64,000 bases of DNA, from assembly GCA_023488455.1 (NCBI GenBank), contig JAMDDV010000040.1, positions 60,536 to 124,535 on the forward strand, in the 5' to 3' direction. Origin of the DNA: Actinomycetota bacterium (GTDB taxonomy: Bacteria > Actinomycetota > Humimicrobiia > Hakubellales > JAMDDV01). Both the position numbers and the translations under genes were made by a program. This document shows, in pieces, positions 1-8,248 of the stretch. The notes under the pieces were generated by a model, which saw only the letters and a list, made by a program, of their open reading frames with translations, did no database searches and was not told the DNA's origin. Numbering within the stretch: the stretch's first letter is position 1; each line of letters starts with the position of its first letter.

Positions 1-1
1 C

Positions 2-301
2 GGCCAGGGTATGGCGGATACATTAGTCATAGCAGGAGAAAAGAAGGCATACGCTTTGACGGATAAAGGGACATACCTGACGTTGAAAGACAAGATCGGG
101 TTATCGGTGTTGAGGCAGGGGGATGAAATTCTGAAAAATGTGTACAGCGTAATTGCAATCAATCCAAAGAAGTTTAAGAATGTGAATTTTGAGGCTGCTG
201 ATAAATTTATAAAATATCTCGTCTCAAATGAGACGGGGGAGATAATAAACAATTTTGGTAAGGAAGAGTACGGCGAACAACTTTTTTACACTATGCCATA
301 G
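2..301 (+). CDS. tupA: Tungstate ABC transporter substrate-binding protein, C-terminal part (TupA-like, partial)
   Basis: Only the last 100 or so codons lie in the window. The frame is open to the left edge, so the Met at 11 is an internal residue and not a start. The segment GQGMADTL followed by AYALTDKGTYL is characteristic of TupA/WtpA-type anion-binding proteins, where it closes the second lobe. The protein would capture tungstate (or molybdate) outside the membrane and deliver it to the permease that follows 11 bases downstream. In anaerobes tungstate feeds tungstopterin enzymes such as formate dehydrogenases and aldehyde oxidoreductases. Assignment to tungstate and not molybdate rests on the family match and the tupABC order, and is inferred. 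Confidence 0.85.
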   Translation, partial: GQGMADTLVIAGEKKAYALTDKGTYLTLKDKIGLSVLRQGDEILKNVYSVIAINPKKFKNVNFEAADKFIKYLVSNETGEIINNFGKEEYGEQLFYTMP

Positions 302-312
302 TATTTAGGGTT

Positions 313-1026
313 ATGGAACTGCTGTTCAACGGGATAAAATCAGCTATAGGTCTCATCCTCTCCCTGAAAAGAGAATTTCTTGATGTGCTTTCGCTTACCC
401 TTATGCTGGTCGTGATCTCAACCTTTATTTCCACGCTTATCGGCATGCCAGTTGGTGTCCTTATTGCCATCAACCGTTTCAGGGCAAGAAATTTCCTGCT
501 CGCCCTGGTTAACGCGGGAATGGGTCTTCCGCCTGTTGTGGTGGGCCTTTTTTATTCGATATTGCTCTGGCGAAGCGGTCCTCTCGGCTCTTTAAATATT
601 CTTTATACTCCTTATGCAATCGTACTCGGTCAGGTGACGATATCACTTCCCATAATAACGGGTTTGACCTGTTCTGCTGTCCAGGGCATAGATCCAGGTT
701 ACAGGCTGCAGGCGCGTGCGCTTGGTGCAAACAGAATACAGGAGATAATAAAGGCAGTTGCTGAGGCAAGACTTGGGTATTTCGCTGCGCTGATCGCAGG
801 TTTTGGGTCGATAATTTCGGAGGTTGGATCGGTTTTAATGCTTGGAGGCAACATTAAGGGACAGACAAGAGTTTTAACCACTGCGATTGTACTTGAGACC
901 AGGAAGGGGAACTTTGAGCTTGCCATTTCACTGGGAATAGTCTTGCTGCTGCTAACATTAGCTGCCAGTTACCTGGGCACCTGGTTTCAGCAGAGGAGAG
1001 CACAGGGAGTACCCAGATGGAGATAA
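313..1026 (+). CDS. tupB: Tungstate ABC transporter permease (TupB-like)
   Basis: A 237-residue integral membrane protein with about five hydrophobic segments, the usual size for TupB. The cytoplasmic coupling loop is visible around residues 130-150 (YRLQARALGANRIQ, a variant of the EAA motif that docks on the ATPase). Start is ATG at 313 with AGGG about 6 bases upstream. It follows the binding-protein gene by 11 bases and overlaps the ATPase gene by 10 bases, so the three are one operon with translational coupling. The residue pattern fits the family that imports oxyanions through a homodimeric channel. Confidence 0.88.
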   Translation: MELLFNGIKSAIGLILSLKREFLDVLSLTLMLVVISTFISTLIGMPVGVLIAINRFRARNFLLALVNAGMGLPPVVVGLFYSILLWRSGPLGSLNILYTPYAIVLGQVTISLPIITGLTCSAVQGIDPGYRLQARALGANRIQEIIKAVAEARLGYFAALIAGFGSIISEVGSVLMLGGNIKGQTRVLTTAIVLETRKGNFELAISLGIVLLLLTLAASYLGTWFQQRRAQGVPRWR

Positions 1027-2096
1027 TTGTTAACAATCTACTGTTTGAATATGATCATAATTTTATGCTGGATATAAGTAACTTCACCCTGAGAAATGGT
1101 GAGGTTGTTTCCTTAATGGGACCAAATGGTGCCGGTAAGACCACATTTCTGCTGCTTTTGAGTCTGCAGATAAAACCTGGAGCTGGGGAAATATTTTATG
1201 ACAACAAGCTCCCTGCCTGTTCACGAGATATCCTTAGTTTGAGAAGAAGGATATCAGCAGTACTTCAAAAGGACTATTTATTTAATGACACAGTTTTTGA
1301 CAATGTAGCGTATCCTCTTAAGATTCGCAGGTTTGGTAGTTCTGAGATTGAAAGAAAGGTCAGAAGTTATCTGGAGTTATTTGGGGTAGGTCATCTTGCT
1401 AATAAAAGAGTCAAGGAGCTTTCAAGCGGTCAATCTAAACGTGTATGTCTTGCACGATCGGTTGTATATTCACCGGAGGTAATTTTTTTTGATGAGCCAA
1501 CAAGCCTTATCGATTTTGGTACAAAGGAAGAGATTCTTTCTGACCTGAAAAAAGCTATCAGGCACCTGAAGGCAAGTGCTGTTTTCGTGACTCAGGATAA
1601 GACAGAAGCATTTCTAATGTCCGACAGGCTTGTTTTTATGAACGGCGGCAGGGTTTTGGAAGATGGCACTCCTGAAGATATCAGTTTTCGACCCACAAGT
1701 GTTGAAGCTGCAACGTTTTTTGGTAAAGATAACCTGTTGAATGGAATGGTTGCTGAGAAGGAGAAGGATTTAATAAAGATCAGGGTCAAAAATCATACTA
1801 TTTTAGGTGTCGGAGACGCTGATCCCGGCGATGAGGTCCTGTTCATGCTCAGTCCGGAGGGCATAGTACTCTCAAAAAGCATAGATGAGAACTTGCAGAG
1901 CGCAAGGAATGTAATTTATTGTGATGTCCTGGACGTTAACGATGTTGGGTCAGTAGTACAGGTGGAGCTGTTCTGTGGATTCAGACTTAGGGCAAGCATT
2001 ACGCGTATTTCAGCTGAGATGCTTGATCTGAGGGCTGGTAGCAGGATCATAGCATCCTTTAAAGCATCTGCAGTCCATGTTATAAAACGGGGATAG
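1017..2096 (+). CDS. tupC: Tungstate ABC transporter ATP-binding protein (TupC-like)
   Basis: A 359-residue ABC ATPase. Walker A GPNGAGKTT lies near residue 35, the signature LSSGQSKRVCLARS near 140, and Walker B VIFFDEPTS follows. After the nucleotide-binding domain (to about residue 230) there is a C-terminal extension of about 120 residues with the pattern of a TOBE/MOP oxyanion-binding domain. In molybdate and tungstate transporters this domain can sense the anion and shut down transport. The ATG overlaps the last codons of the permease gene. No later gene on this strand, so the operon ends here, facing the penicillin-binding-protein gene. Confidence 0.87.
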   Translation: MEIIVNNLLFEYDHNFMLDISNFTLRNGEVVSLMGPNGAGKTTFLLLLSLQIKPGAGEIFYDNKLPACSRDILSLRRRISAVLQKDYLFNDTVFDNVAYPLKIRRFGSSEIERKVRSYLELFGVGHLANKRVKELSSGQSKRVCLARSVVYSPEVIFFDEPTSLIDFGTKEEILSDLKKAIRHLKASAVFVTQDKTEAFLMSDRLVFMNGGRVLEDGTPEDISFRPTSVEAATFFGKDNLLNGMVAEKEKDLIKIRVKNHTILGVGDADPGDEVLFMLSPEGIVLSKSIDENLQSARNVIYCDVLDVNDVGSVVQVELFCGFRLRASITRISAEMLDLRAGSRIIASFKASAVHVIKRG

Positions 2097-2138
2097 AGAC
2101 AGTCGGGCAAACAGAAATTATCGAGAGGTGCTGGTTTT

Positions 2139-2157
2139 GCTGATACGATGTATCAGC
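2139..2157. terminator. Short hairpin between converging genes
   Basis: GCTGATAC-GAT-GTATCAGC forms a perfect 8-bp stem with a 3-base loop. It overlaps the stop codon of the minus-strand penicillin-binding-protein gene and lies about 40 bases past the transporter operon. On the minus strand it would be followed by a short U-poor, A-rich run, and on the plus strand by no U tract. It is therefore at best a weak or bidirectional terminator. Confidence 0.35.
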
Positions 2158-4390
2158 CCTGGCTTACCGCTATCTGGATAACCATTCCCCTTTGCATTAT
2201 TTCGAAGGTTTCGGGTTTTGTTGGGTCGGGATTTTGCCCGAATACTATTCCAGGTGGTACGTTTGGATTGGGTTGTTCGAGTACCTGGACACCGTACCCC
2301 AGACCTTCGAGGGTCTGAACAGCCTGGTCGCGGGGCATTCCCGCAACGTTCGGGTATGCTGGTACGGCGTGTATGTCGCAATATTCCTGGGGTTCGCCAC
2401 CTGCTGATACGGTTATGGTTATTAATGACTCTTCGGGACATTCAGCCACTGGTGATTTCATGGACTCCTGGCATATTATGACCTGCACTTTCATATCCTC
2501 TGGCTTTTCGAAGTTTGATGGTTCGACGTCTTCAAGCGCCTTTTCCATGAAGGCTTTCCATATCCTGGCGGGAAATGAACCGCCCTGGACTCGCACACCT
2601 CTGATGTTTTCCATTTTGATGTATGCTTCTGGATGTCCCATCCAGACGGCTGCAGCTAAATCGGGAGTGTAGCCCACAAACCATGCGTCCTGCCTGAACT
2701 CGGTGGTTCCCGTCTTTCCGGCGGCTGGTCTTCCAAAATATGCGTTTCCGCCAGTTCCACCGAGGATAACCTGCTCAAGTATCTTGGTCGTCCTATACGC
2801 AGTTAGCTCTGATATGACCCGTCGTCCCTCTACGACATTGCTGAATAATATGTTGCCATCTTTATCTATGATCTTCGTGATGCTAGTTGGGGGTATATGA
2901 ACGCCTTTATTGGCTAACGTTGCAAATGCGCTTGCCATATCGAGCGTGGAGACGCCTGTGGTTAGTCCGCCGAGTCCTATTGCTGGCAGCGGCTCCAGTT
3001 TAGTGCTGATGCCCATGTCCATGGCGAGCCGCGCGACTTTTGCAGCCCCTATCCTTGCAATGAGTTGAGCAAAAACAATGTTTACCGAGTGCTTTGTTGC
3101 TTCGACTATGCTCATGTAGGGAACATCAAACTGTTCGCCGAAATAGTTCTCCACCTCCCAATCCGGGCCAGGAAGTGTAAGCAATATGGGCCCATTTGGC
3201 CTGAACGCCATGTAGGGCGAGTAGTTGTTTTCCAGTGCTGATATCAGCACAAATACCTTGAACGTCGAGCCTGGTTGTCTTTTTGCCTGAGTTGCCAGGT
3301 TGAACTTGTTTGCCGTGAAATCCTTTCCACCGACCATGGCTTTTATATAACCTGTTTTTGGATCAACTGCCAGCAGTGCCGCAGATGGATCATTGGGATC
3401 AAAAAGGATCTTATCTATCGCCTCTTCGGCATATTTCTGAGTTTTAGGGTCAATTGTGGTGTAAATTTTGAGACCGCTGCCAAATACTGCATCGACGCCA
3501 TATTTTTGTATCAGCTCCTGTTTGACGTATTCGACAAAATATGGGGCGAACGTATAAGTGTTTATCAGTTTATTCTTAAGGATGATCGGGGTGCTTTTTG
3601 CTTTTTCGGCCTCGTAACTGGTTATGAATTTCGCCTCCATCATGAGGTCAAGCACATGGTTGCGCCGCCTTTGTGCGGCAGCCATGTCAACAAAAGGAGA
3701 AAGTGTGTTTGGCGATTGCGGCAGACCAGCCAGCAGGGCAGCCTGGGGGAGATCCAGGTCTTTTGCATCAACCCCGAAGTATGTTTTTGCTGCTGCCTGA
3801 ATTCCGTAAGCTCCTTCGCCAAAATATACTGTGTTGAGGTAGTTTTCGAATATCTGATCTTTTGTATACCTCTGCTCCAACTGCCACGCAAGATATGCCT
3901 CTACAAGCTTTCTGTTCCAGGTCTGTTCAAGGCTCAAGTAGATTGTCCTGATGTACTGCTGAGTAAGCGTGCTGGCACCCTCAACTATCTTTCCTTGTTG
4001 AATGTTAACTATAAGTGCCCTTGTTATCGCCATCGGGTCATATCCCTTATGGGTGTAGAAATTCTTGTCCTCGACCGCCAGGACCGCTTTTTTCACGTTA
4101 TCAGATATCTCATCAAAGCTGACCAGCTCCCTGTTTTCTTCGCCGTGAAATTCGGCTATCAGTGTACCGTCAGCAGCATAAACTTTTGATGTGAGACGGC
4201 TTTCTTTTGGGTGTAGGTCTTCGATCTTCGGCAGATCTTCCGTCACGGAGTTGAATGCTGTGAAGGATAGAGCTAGGATGCCAACCGTGAATATGAGTGA
4301 TATTGTAAATAAAGTTGCGAGAATTTTTATTGCGAGGGATTTATTTCTCCCCTTAATCTTTCTCCTCTTGAACCTGCTTCTATAGGTCAA
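2153..4390 (-). CDS. Class A penicillin-binding protein with C-terminal PASTA domain (PBP1A family)
   Basis: A 745-residue bifunctional cell-wall synthase. A basic cytoplasmic tail and one membrane anchor (about residues 20-45) are followed by a GT51 glycosyltransferase domain (EDKNFYTHKG, then EGASTLTQQ near residue 140). A penicillin-binding transpeptidase follows with the three active-site motifs STFK, SVN and KTGTTE. The last 70 residues form a PASTA domain (GMPRDQAVQTLEGLGY), which in this family binds peptidoglycan or beta-lactams. It polymerises and cross-links peptidoglycan on the outer face of the membrane. The start is TTG, directly abutting the stop of the upstream nuclease gene, so translation is probably coupled. 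PASTA-bearing class A PBPs are typical of Gram-positive lineages. Confidence 0.93.
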   Translation of the reverse strand: MTYRSRFKRRKIKGRNKSLAIKILATLFTISLIFTVGILALSFTAFNSVTEDLPKIEDLHPKESRLTSKVYAADGTLIAEFHGEENRELVSFDEISDNVKKAVLAVEDKNFYTHKGYDPMAITRALIVNIQQGKIVEGASTLTQQYIRTIYLSLEQTWNRKLVEAYLAWQLEQRYTKDQIFENYLNTVYFGEGAYGIQAAAKTYFGVDAKDLDLPQAALLAGLPQSPNTLSPFVDMAAAQRRRNHVLDLMMEAKFITSYEAEKAKSTPIILKNKLINTYTFAPYFVEYVKQELIQKYGVDAVFGSGLKIYTTIDPKTQKYAEEAIDKILFDPNDPSAALLAVDPKTGYIKAMVGGKDFTANKFNLATQAKRQPGSTFKVFVLISALENNYSPYMAFRPNGPILLTLPGPDWEVENYFGEQFDVPYMSIVEATKHSVNIVFAQLIARIGAAKVARLAMDMGISTKLEPLPAIGLGGLTTGVSTLDMASAFATLANKGVHIPPTSITKIIDKDGNILFSNVVEGRRVISELTAYRTTKILEQVILGGTGGNAYFGRPAAGKTGTTEFRQDAWFVGYTPDLAAAVWMGHPEAYIKMENIRGVRVQGGSFPARIWKAFMEKALEDVEPSNFEKPEDMKVQVIICQESMKSPVAECPEESLITITVSAGGEPQEYCDIHAVPAYPNVAGMPRDQAVQTLEGLGYGVQVLEQPNPNVPPGIVFGQNPDPTKPETFEIMQRGMVIQIAVSQG

Positions 4391-5365
4391 TTAAATATCC
4401 ACTTCCTCATCTTTCCGGGAGTATGTCTTTAAGTAAAGTTGCCCGTCAAAATTTTTTGCATATTTTGACCAGTCAGAATCCTGCGTTTCTTCTGAAAGTG
4501 CTTCAAAGCCCGCGATATCCGCATCGAGGTTATCCAGGTGGAATACGATGAACGCTTCTCTTGTTTTTGGCGTCTGTGGTGATCCGTATTCGAGTTGTCC
4601 GTGATGGCTTAGTAGTATGTGGAGTATGTGCATTTTAAGTTCCTGCGGAAAATCCTCTATCTGATCGATCTTCTGTGATACAAAGTTATAGCCGATTGCG
4701 ATGTGGCCCAGCAGTTTTCCCTGGTCGGTCTGTTCTATTATATGTCTGGTGCTGTACTCGTAGACCTTACCCACATCGTGGATTATCGCACCGGTGAGCA
4801 GGATATCCCTGTTTACATTTGGATAGCGGTCGGCTATAGAAAGGCATGATTTTGCTATTGAAAGGGTATGTTCTATGAGTCCGCCTTTGTAGGCGTGATG
4901 GAAGCTGACGGCTGCTGCTGAATTCTCAAATTTGGTCATGAAGTCCTGATCAAATATCAAATCCAGCAGTTTTGAGAGATATGGATTTTTGATCTCCTTG
5001 ATTATCTCAAGCAGGCTGATCTTTAGCGTATTAATGTCGTGCGATGTAACTCTTATGTAATCGCTCAAGTCGCTGAGGAGATCGAGCTGTATCTTTTCTA
5101 TCTTGTTGATATTTATCTGTTTTTCATCCTCGAAACTGGTTACTTCACCTTTTACTACAACAAGATCGCCCTGCTCAAACCTACCGTATTGGTTGAGGGT
5201 TTCTGTCCAGATGATCGCGTTTATCTTACCGGTCTTGTCCTGGAGCACCAGCCTGCAGTAATCCTTGCCGTCCTTCTTCTTGAATATCTGTTTTTTGGCA
5301 ACTATGAAAGTGTCATCTACCCTGCTTCCGATGAGTAAACTGGATATATACTGACGTTTATTCAA
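4391..5365 (-). CDS. yhaM: 3'-5' exoribonuclease, YhaM family (OB-fold plus HD domain)
   Basis: A 324-residue protein. Residues 1-95 form an OB-fold nucleic-acid-binding domain (DKTGKINAIIW, then GEVTSFEDEKQI). The rest is an HD phosphohydrolase domain with the metal-binding motifs HHAYKGGLIEHT and HDVGK, as in Bacillus YhaM. The family removes nucleotides from the 3' end of RNA or single-stranded DNA. The start is TTG at 5365, overlapping the end of surE by 8 bases. It sits between surE and the PBP gene in a tight three-gene minus-strand operon. Length and both motifs are normal for the family. Confidence 0.9.
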   Translation of the reverse strand: MNKRQYISSLLIGSRVDDTFIVAKKQIFKKKDGKDYCRLVLQDKTGKINAIIWTETLNQYGRFEQGDLVVVKGEVTSFEDEKQININKIEKIQLDLLSDLSDYIRVTSHDINTLKISLLEIIKEIKNPYLSKLLDLIFDQDFMTKFENSAAAVSFHHAYKGGLIEHTLSIAKSCLSIADRYPNVNRDILLTGAIIHDVGKVYEYSTRHIIEQTDQGKLLGHIAIGYNFVSQKIDQIEDFPQELKMHILHILLSHHGQLEYGSPQTPKTREAFIVFHLDNLDADIAGFEALSEETQDSDWSKYAKNFDGQLYLKTYSRKDEEVDI

Positions 5366-6122
5366 GGCTGATTCCTTCCAGGTATTTTATTTCATCTCTG
5401 TATCTGTAATTTGTTAAATCATAAGTTATAGGAGTGATCGAGACAAATCCATTTTTAAGGGCAACGGCATCGGCATCCTCTTCTTTATCTGTATAAGCAG
5501 TTTCACCATCAAGCCAGTAGTAGGTGCGTCCAAGTGGGTCTATCCTTTTCAGGAAGATCTCCTTGAATTTAGATGCTCCTTGCCGTGTAATTTTTATTCC
5601 CTTAATCTGTTCTTTAGGAAGTGCGGGCACGTTTACGTTAAGAAGTGTTCCGACAGGCAGCTTTTGCTTGTGTATGATATTTGCCAACTTGGCCGTGAAT
5701 TCAGTAGCGAATTTAAGTTCGAGTGAGTTTCGCGTGCCGATGGATATCGCGATGGATGGTATCCCGAAAATTGTTCCTTCTGTTGCTGCAGAAACTGTGC
5801 CGGAATATATTATGTTTGTACCTGTGTTTGGGCCTGCATTTATTCCTGAAACCACGAGATCGGGTTTCTTTTTATAGATGGCAACAAGGCCCAATTTAAC
5901 GCAGTCAGCGGGTGTCCCGTTTACGGCATAGCCGTAGATTCTGTCGTCTTCCTTTAATTCAAGGACCTTTATCGGTTCAAACACAGTTATTGCATGTCCG
6001 ACTGCGCTGTTTTCGCGCTCTGGTGCTATCATCAGCACATCTGCTATCTTTATGAGTGCCTCGTAGAGTACTTTTATCCCTATTGCCTGGTAACCGTCAT
6101 CGTTTGTCAGTAATATTCTCAT
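5358..6122 (-). CDS. surE: 5'/3'-nucleotidase SurE
   Basis: A 254-residue protein with the SurE N-terminal signature MRILLTNDDGY (metal-binding Asp pair) and the conserved GTPADCVKLG and SGINAGPNTG segments, plus YSGTVSAATEG. SurE enzymes dephosphorylate nucleoside monophosphates and are linked to survival in stationary phase. The start is ATG preceded by AGGAGA at a good distance, so this is the first gene of the surE-yhaM-PBP operon. Upstream lies the divergently oriented initiator tRNA. Confidence 0.95.
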   Translation of the reverse strand: MRILLTNDDGYQAIGIKVLYEALIKIADVLMIAPERENSAVGHAITVFEPIKVLELKEDDRIYGYAVNGTPADCVKLGLVAIYKKKPDLVVSGINAGPNTGTNIIYSGTVSAATEGTIFGIPSIAISIGTRNSLELKFATEFTAKLANIIHKQKLPVGTLLNVNVPALPKEQIKGIKITRQGASKFKEIFLKRIDPLGRTYYWLDGETAYTDKEEDADAVALKNGFVSITPITYDLTNYRYRDEIKYLEGISLE

Positions 6123-6195
6123 ATCTTCTCCTGTTGTTGCCTTATTCTAACAAATATCCTGAAAAAGTTAGTAAATTAGTTTAATTATGTATCTA

Positions 6196-6224
6196 TTTAC
6201 GATGTATTCTATCTATGATATAGT
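6196..6224 (+). promoter_or_regulatory. Probable housekeeping promoter of the initiator tRNA gene
   Basis: TTTACG (6196-6201) and TATAGT (6219-6224) are separated by 17 bases. The -10 box matches the sigma-70/sigma-A consensus at five of six positions. The predicted start of transcription, near 6231, is about 16 bases before the mature tRNA end. Confidence 0.5.
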
Positions 6225-6246
6225 ACACCTCGTGTTTTTTGGACAT

Positions 6247-6323
<77 letters not shown>

Positions 6324-6381
6324 AATCCAATTAGATTAGTATATTAGAAAAGTCAGCAAAAAGGTCAAGGAGGTATTGCAA

Positions 6382-7014
6382 ATGCCAACGATGCAAGAAG
6401 TTTCTGATGCGGTAATCATCGGAAATCAGCAGAAGACGATTGAGCTGGTCGAGGCCGCATTAAAGGAGGGCAAGAAGCCGGGAGCAATTATAACTGAGGG
6501 TTTAATCCCTGGGATGGATACTGTTGGTAAGAAGTTCACAGCAAGAGAGTATTATGTCCCTGATATGTTGATCGCAGCAAGGGCAATGCAATCAGCACTC
6601 AAGATCTTGAAGCCCATGTTAGTTGGTGATGAGATCATAAACATTGGTACCTGCGTGATAGGGACTGTCCAGGGTGACCTGCACGATATCGGTAAAAATC
6701 TCGTCGGTATGATGCTTGAAGGTGCCGGCTTTAAGGTTGTTGACCTTGGCGCTGATGTGAAGACCGAGAAGTACATTGAGGCAATTAAGGAAAATTCAGC
6801 TAACGTTATTGGCCTCTCCGCACTTCTGACCACGACCATGCCAATGATGAAGGAAATAGTCGAAGCGACGAAGGCAGCAGGAATAAGAGATAAGGTCAAG
6901 ATCGTCATAGGCGGGGCGCCGGTAACCCAGAAATACGCTGATGAAATCGGAGCGGACGGATATTCACCCGATGCTGCTTCAGCTGTGGACCTCGTGAAAG
7001 GATTGTTAAAATAG
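6382..7014 (+). CDS. Corrinoid (B12-binding) methyltransferase subunit, MtaC/MtbC family
   Basis: About 210 residues: an N-terminal helical cap (residues 1-85) followed by a B12-binding Rossmann domain. The cobalamin signature DLHDIG (DxHxxG, the His ligates cobalt), GLSALLTTT and GGAPVT are all present. Such proteins shuttle a methyl group from a substrate-specific methyltransferase to a MtaA/MtbA-type enzyme that methylates folate or coenzyme M. I chose ATG at 6382 over TTG at 6376 because AAGGAGG (6367-6373) is then 8 bases upstream. No substrate-specific partner (MtaB, MtbB, MttB or MtgB) is adjacent, so the methyl donor is unknown. The UROD-family proteins at 27-34 kb are candidate acceptors, inferred only. 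Confidence 0.9.
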   Translation: MPTMQEVSDAVIIGNQQKTIELVEAALKEGKKPGAIITEGLIPGMDTVGKKFTAREYYVPDMLIAARAMQSALKILKPMLVGDEIINIGTCVIGTVQGDLHDIGKNLVGMMLEGAGFKVVDLGADVKTEKYIEAIKENSANVIGLSALLTTTMPMMKEIVEATKAAGIRDKVKIVIGGAPVTQKYADEIGADGYSPDAASAVDLVKGLLK

Positions 7015-7081
7015 ATCGCTTTTTATGATTTATAAGCTATCGCTACCCTAAAGGTGGTGATTGGCTTCAAGAAGATTGATG

Positions 7082-7115
7082 GCAGGTTGTGATGAGCAGC
7101 CTGCTATTTTTTTAT
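7082..7115 (+). terminator. Rho-independent terminator of the corrinoid-protein gene
   Basis: GCAGGTTG and CAGCCTGC form an 8-bp stem (one G-T pair) with the loop TGATGAG. A run of seven T follows closely. It lies about 70 bases after the stop codon, so the corrinoid gene is probably transcribed alone. Confidence 0.8.
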
Positions 7116-7175
7116 CAGGGTAAAGATTAAACAGAATTTATTGTTGAGATTTGGAGGAAAATTAGTTATATTATT

Positions 7176-7189
7176 GCTATAATCATAGC
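7176..7189 (+). promoter_or_regulatory. Inverted repeat containing the -10 box of the Phd/RelE-type operon
   Basis: GCTAT-AATC-ATAGC is a 5-bp inverted repeat that contains a TATAAT -10 box (7178-7183). It lies about 20 bases before the antitoxin start codon. No good -35 box is visible. Phd-type antitoxins repress their own promoter by binding such palindromes, so this is a plausible operator. Confidence 0.4.
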
Positions 7190-7208
7190 TATATTCAGGA
7201 GGTTTAAA

Positions 7209-7466
7209 ATGAAATTCAGAAATATTGCGGAGCTTCACAACAAAACTTCAGAAATTTTAAAAGAAATAGATGATGAGGGATACATTATAATAACTTCCTA
7301 CGGTAAACCTACTGCTATGATTAAAAAAATTTCTGAAGAAGAAATAGAAGATTTGATAATTGAAAATAATCCAGTTATAAGAGAATCAATAATAAAGTCA
7401 TATGAAGATTATATAAAAAATGGAGGAACAGCAATCGAAGAAGTTATGAAAAAATTAAAAATTTAA
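7209..7466 (+). CDS. Type II toxin-antitoxin system antitoxin, Phd/YefM family
   Basis: An 85-residue protein. The N-terminal half (KFRNIAELHNKTSEILKE, then YIIITSYGKPTAMIKK) is the Phd/YefM DNA-binding fold. The acidic C-terminal half would wrap around and neutralise the toxin encoded 13 bases downstream. AGGAGG at 7198-7203 supports the ATG. The pair is far more AT-rich than the housekeeping genes on either side, which suggests recent transfer. It sits alone between a terminator and a lipoprotein gene. Confidence 0.85.
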   Translation: MKFRNIAELHNKTSEILKEIDDEGYIIITSYGKPTAMIKKISEEEIEDLIIENNPVIRESIIKSYEDYIKNGGTAIEEVMKKLKI

Positions 7467-7479
7467 TATTACAAATATT

Positions 7480-7788
7480 ATGGAAAATAACAAAATTTAT
7501 AATATAGAGTTTTCACCAAAGTCACTAAAAGATTTAGAGAAATTTTCTGTATCTACCCAGAAAAAAATTGTAGAGAATTTAAATGATTTAAAAAAAAATT
7601 TTCATGGAACTTTTTTAACAAAAATTAAAAGATTAAAATCCTTTGAGGAAAGTATATACAGATATAGGGTAGAAAATTATAGAGTAATATTTACTTTCAT
7701 AGAAAATAAAATTGTAATATTAAGAATAATAGATAGAAAAGAGTTGGAAAAGATAATAAAAAATTTTGTAAAAGAAAATTATTATTAA
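7480..7788 (+). CDS. Type II toxin, RelE/ParE family
   Basis: A 102-residue basic protein with the RelE/ParE pattern: IEFSPKSLKDLEKF at the N-terminus, a central IKRLKSFEESIYRYRVENYRV segment and a final IDRKE strand. Family members either cut mRNA in the ribosome (RelE type) or poison gyrase (ParE type). The residues visible here, including the Arg pair in YRYRVENYRV, fit the RelE side better, but this is not certain. No clear ribosome-binding site precedes the ATG, so translation probably depends on the antitoxin gene upstream. AT-rich like its partner. Confidence 0.85.
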   Translation: MENNKIYNIEFSPKSLKDLEKFSVSTQKKIVENLNDLKKNFHGTFLTKIKRLKSFEESIYRYRVENYRVIFTFIENKIVILRIIDRKELEKIIKNFVKENYY

Positions 7789-7851
7789 GAATATACAATC
7801 TGTCTATGCTGAATGACATTTATAAAATAAGTATTATTTTGGATATTAAGA

Positions 7852-8247
7852 GTGCGTAACATAAGGATTTTTGTTTTTTTACTTATTTTGATAATTACAT
7901 TTTCCCCATCCTGCAGTAGAGAGAAGGCTAAAATAGTTGAGCCCGATGAGGTGGTCGTCTTATTTATGGATGATACTATTAAAGGAGATTTCCAAAGCGC
8001 ATATAACTATATTGAGACGGCTGATAAAGGACAGGGCGGTATTGGCAAGTTTGTTTCCGAAGCGGATTCAATGCTAAAGGTGGTCGACTATGAAATTGTA
8101 TCCGTCAAACAGGATAAGTTTCTGGCTGAAGTGAAAATAAATCTGACGACCGAGTATGAAGGAAAAAGAAAGACTGTTACTGATGTCATCATTACGCTGG
8201 TTAAGGAAGAAGATGATTGGAAGATAGACTATTGGCCGGGGCCATAA
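7852..8247 (+). CDS. Small secreted lipoprotein of unknown function
   Basis: 131 residues with a GTG start. Residues 1-20 are a hydrophobic export signal ending in a lipobox-like FSPSC, so Cys21 would carry the lipid anchor. The mature part (FMDDTIKGDFQSAYNYIE ... WKIDYWPG) has the alternating helix and strand pattern of NTF2-like/DUF4878 lipoproteins, in which the final strand ends with a W-K-I motif. No enzymatic residues are evident. It is one base from the YmdB-type phosphodiesterase gene, so the two are co-transcribed. Confidence 0.7.
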   Translation: MRNIRIFVFLLILIITFSPSCSREKAKIVEPDEVVVLFMDDTIKGDFQSAYNYIETADKGQGGIGKFVSEADSMLKVVDYEIVSVKQDKFLAEVKINLTTEYEGKRKTVTDVIITLVKEEDDWKIDYWPGP

Positions 8248-8248
8248 G

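Noticed and set aside
3275..4189. Plus-strand open frame of about 300 codons inside the penicillin-binding-protein gene
   Set aside because: It is antisense to a well-supported gene with intact motifs, and its translation has the Cys- and Phe-rich look of a shadow frame.
6324..6381. Possible cobalamin riboswitch before the corrinoid-protein gene
   Set aside because: The space between tRNA and gene is under 60 bases and shows no B12-box or comparable conserved structure.
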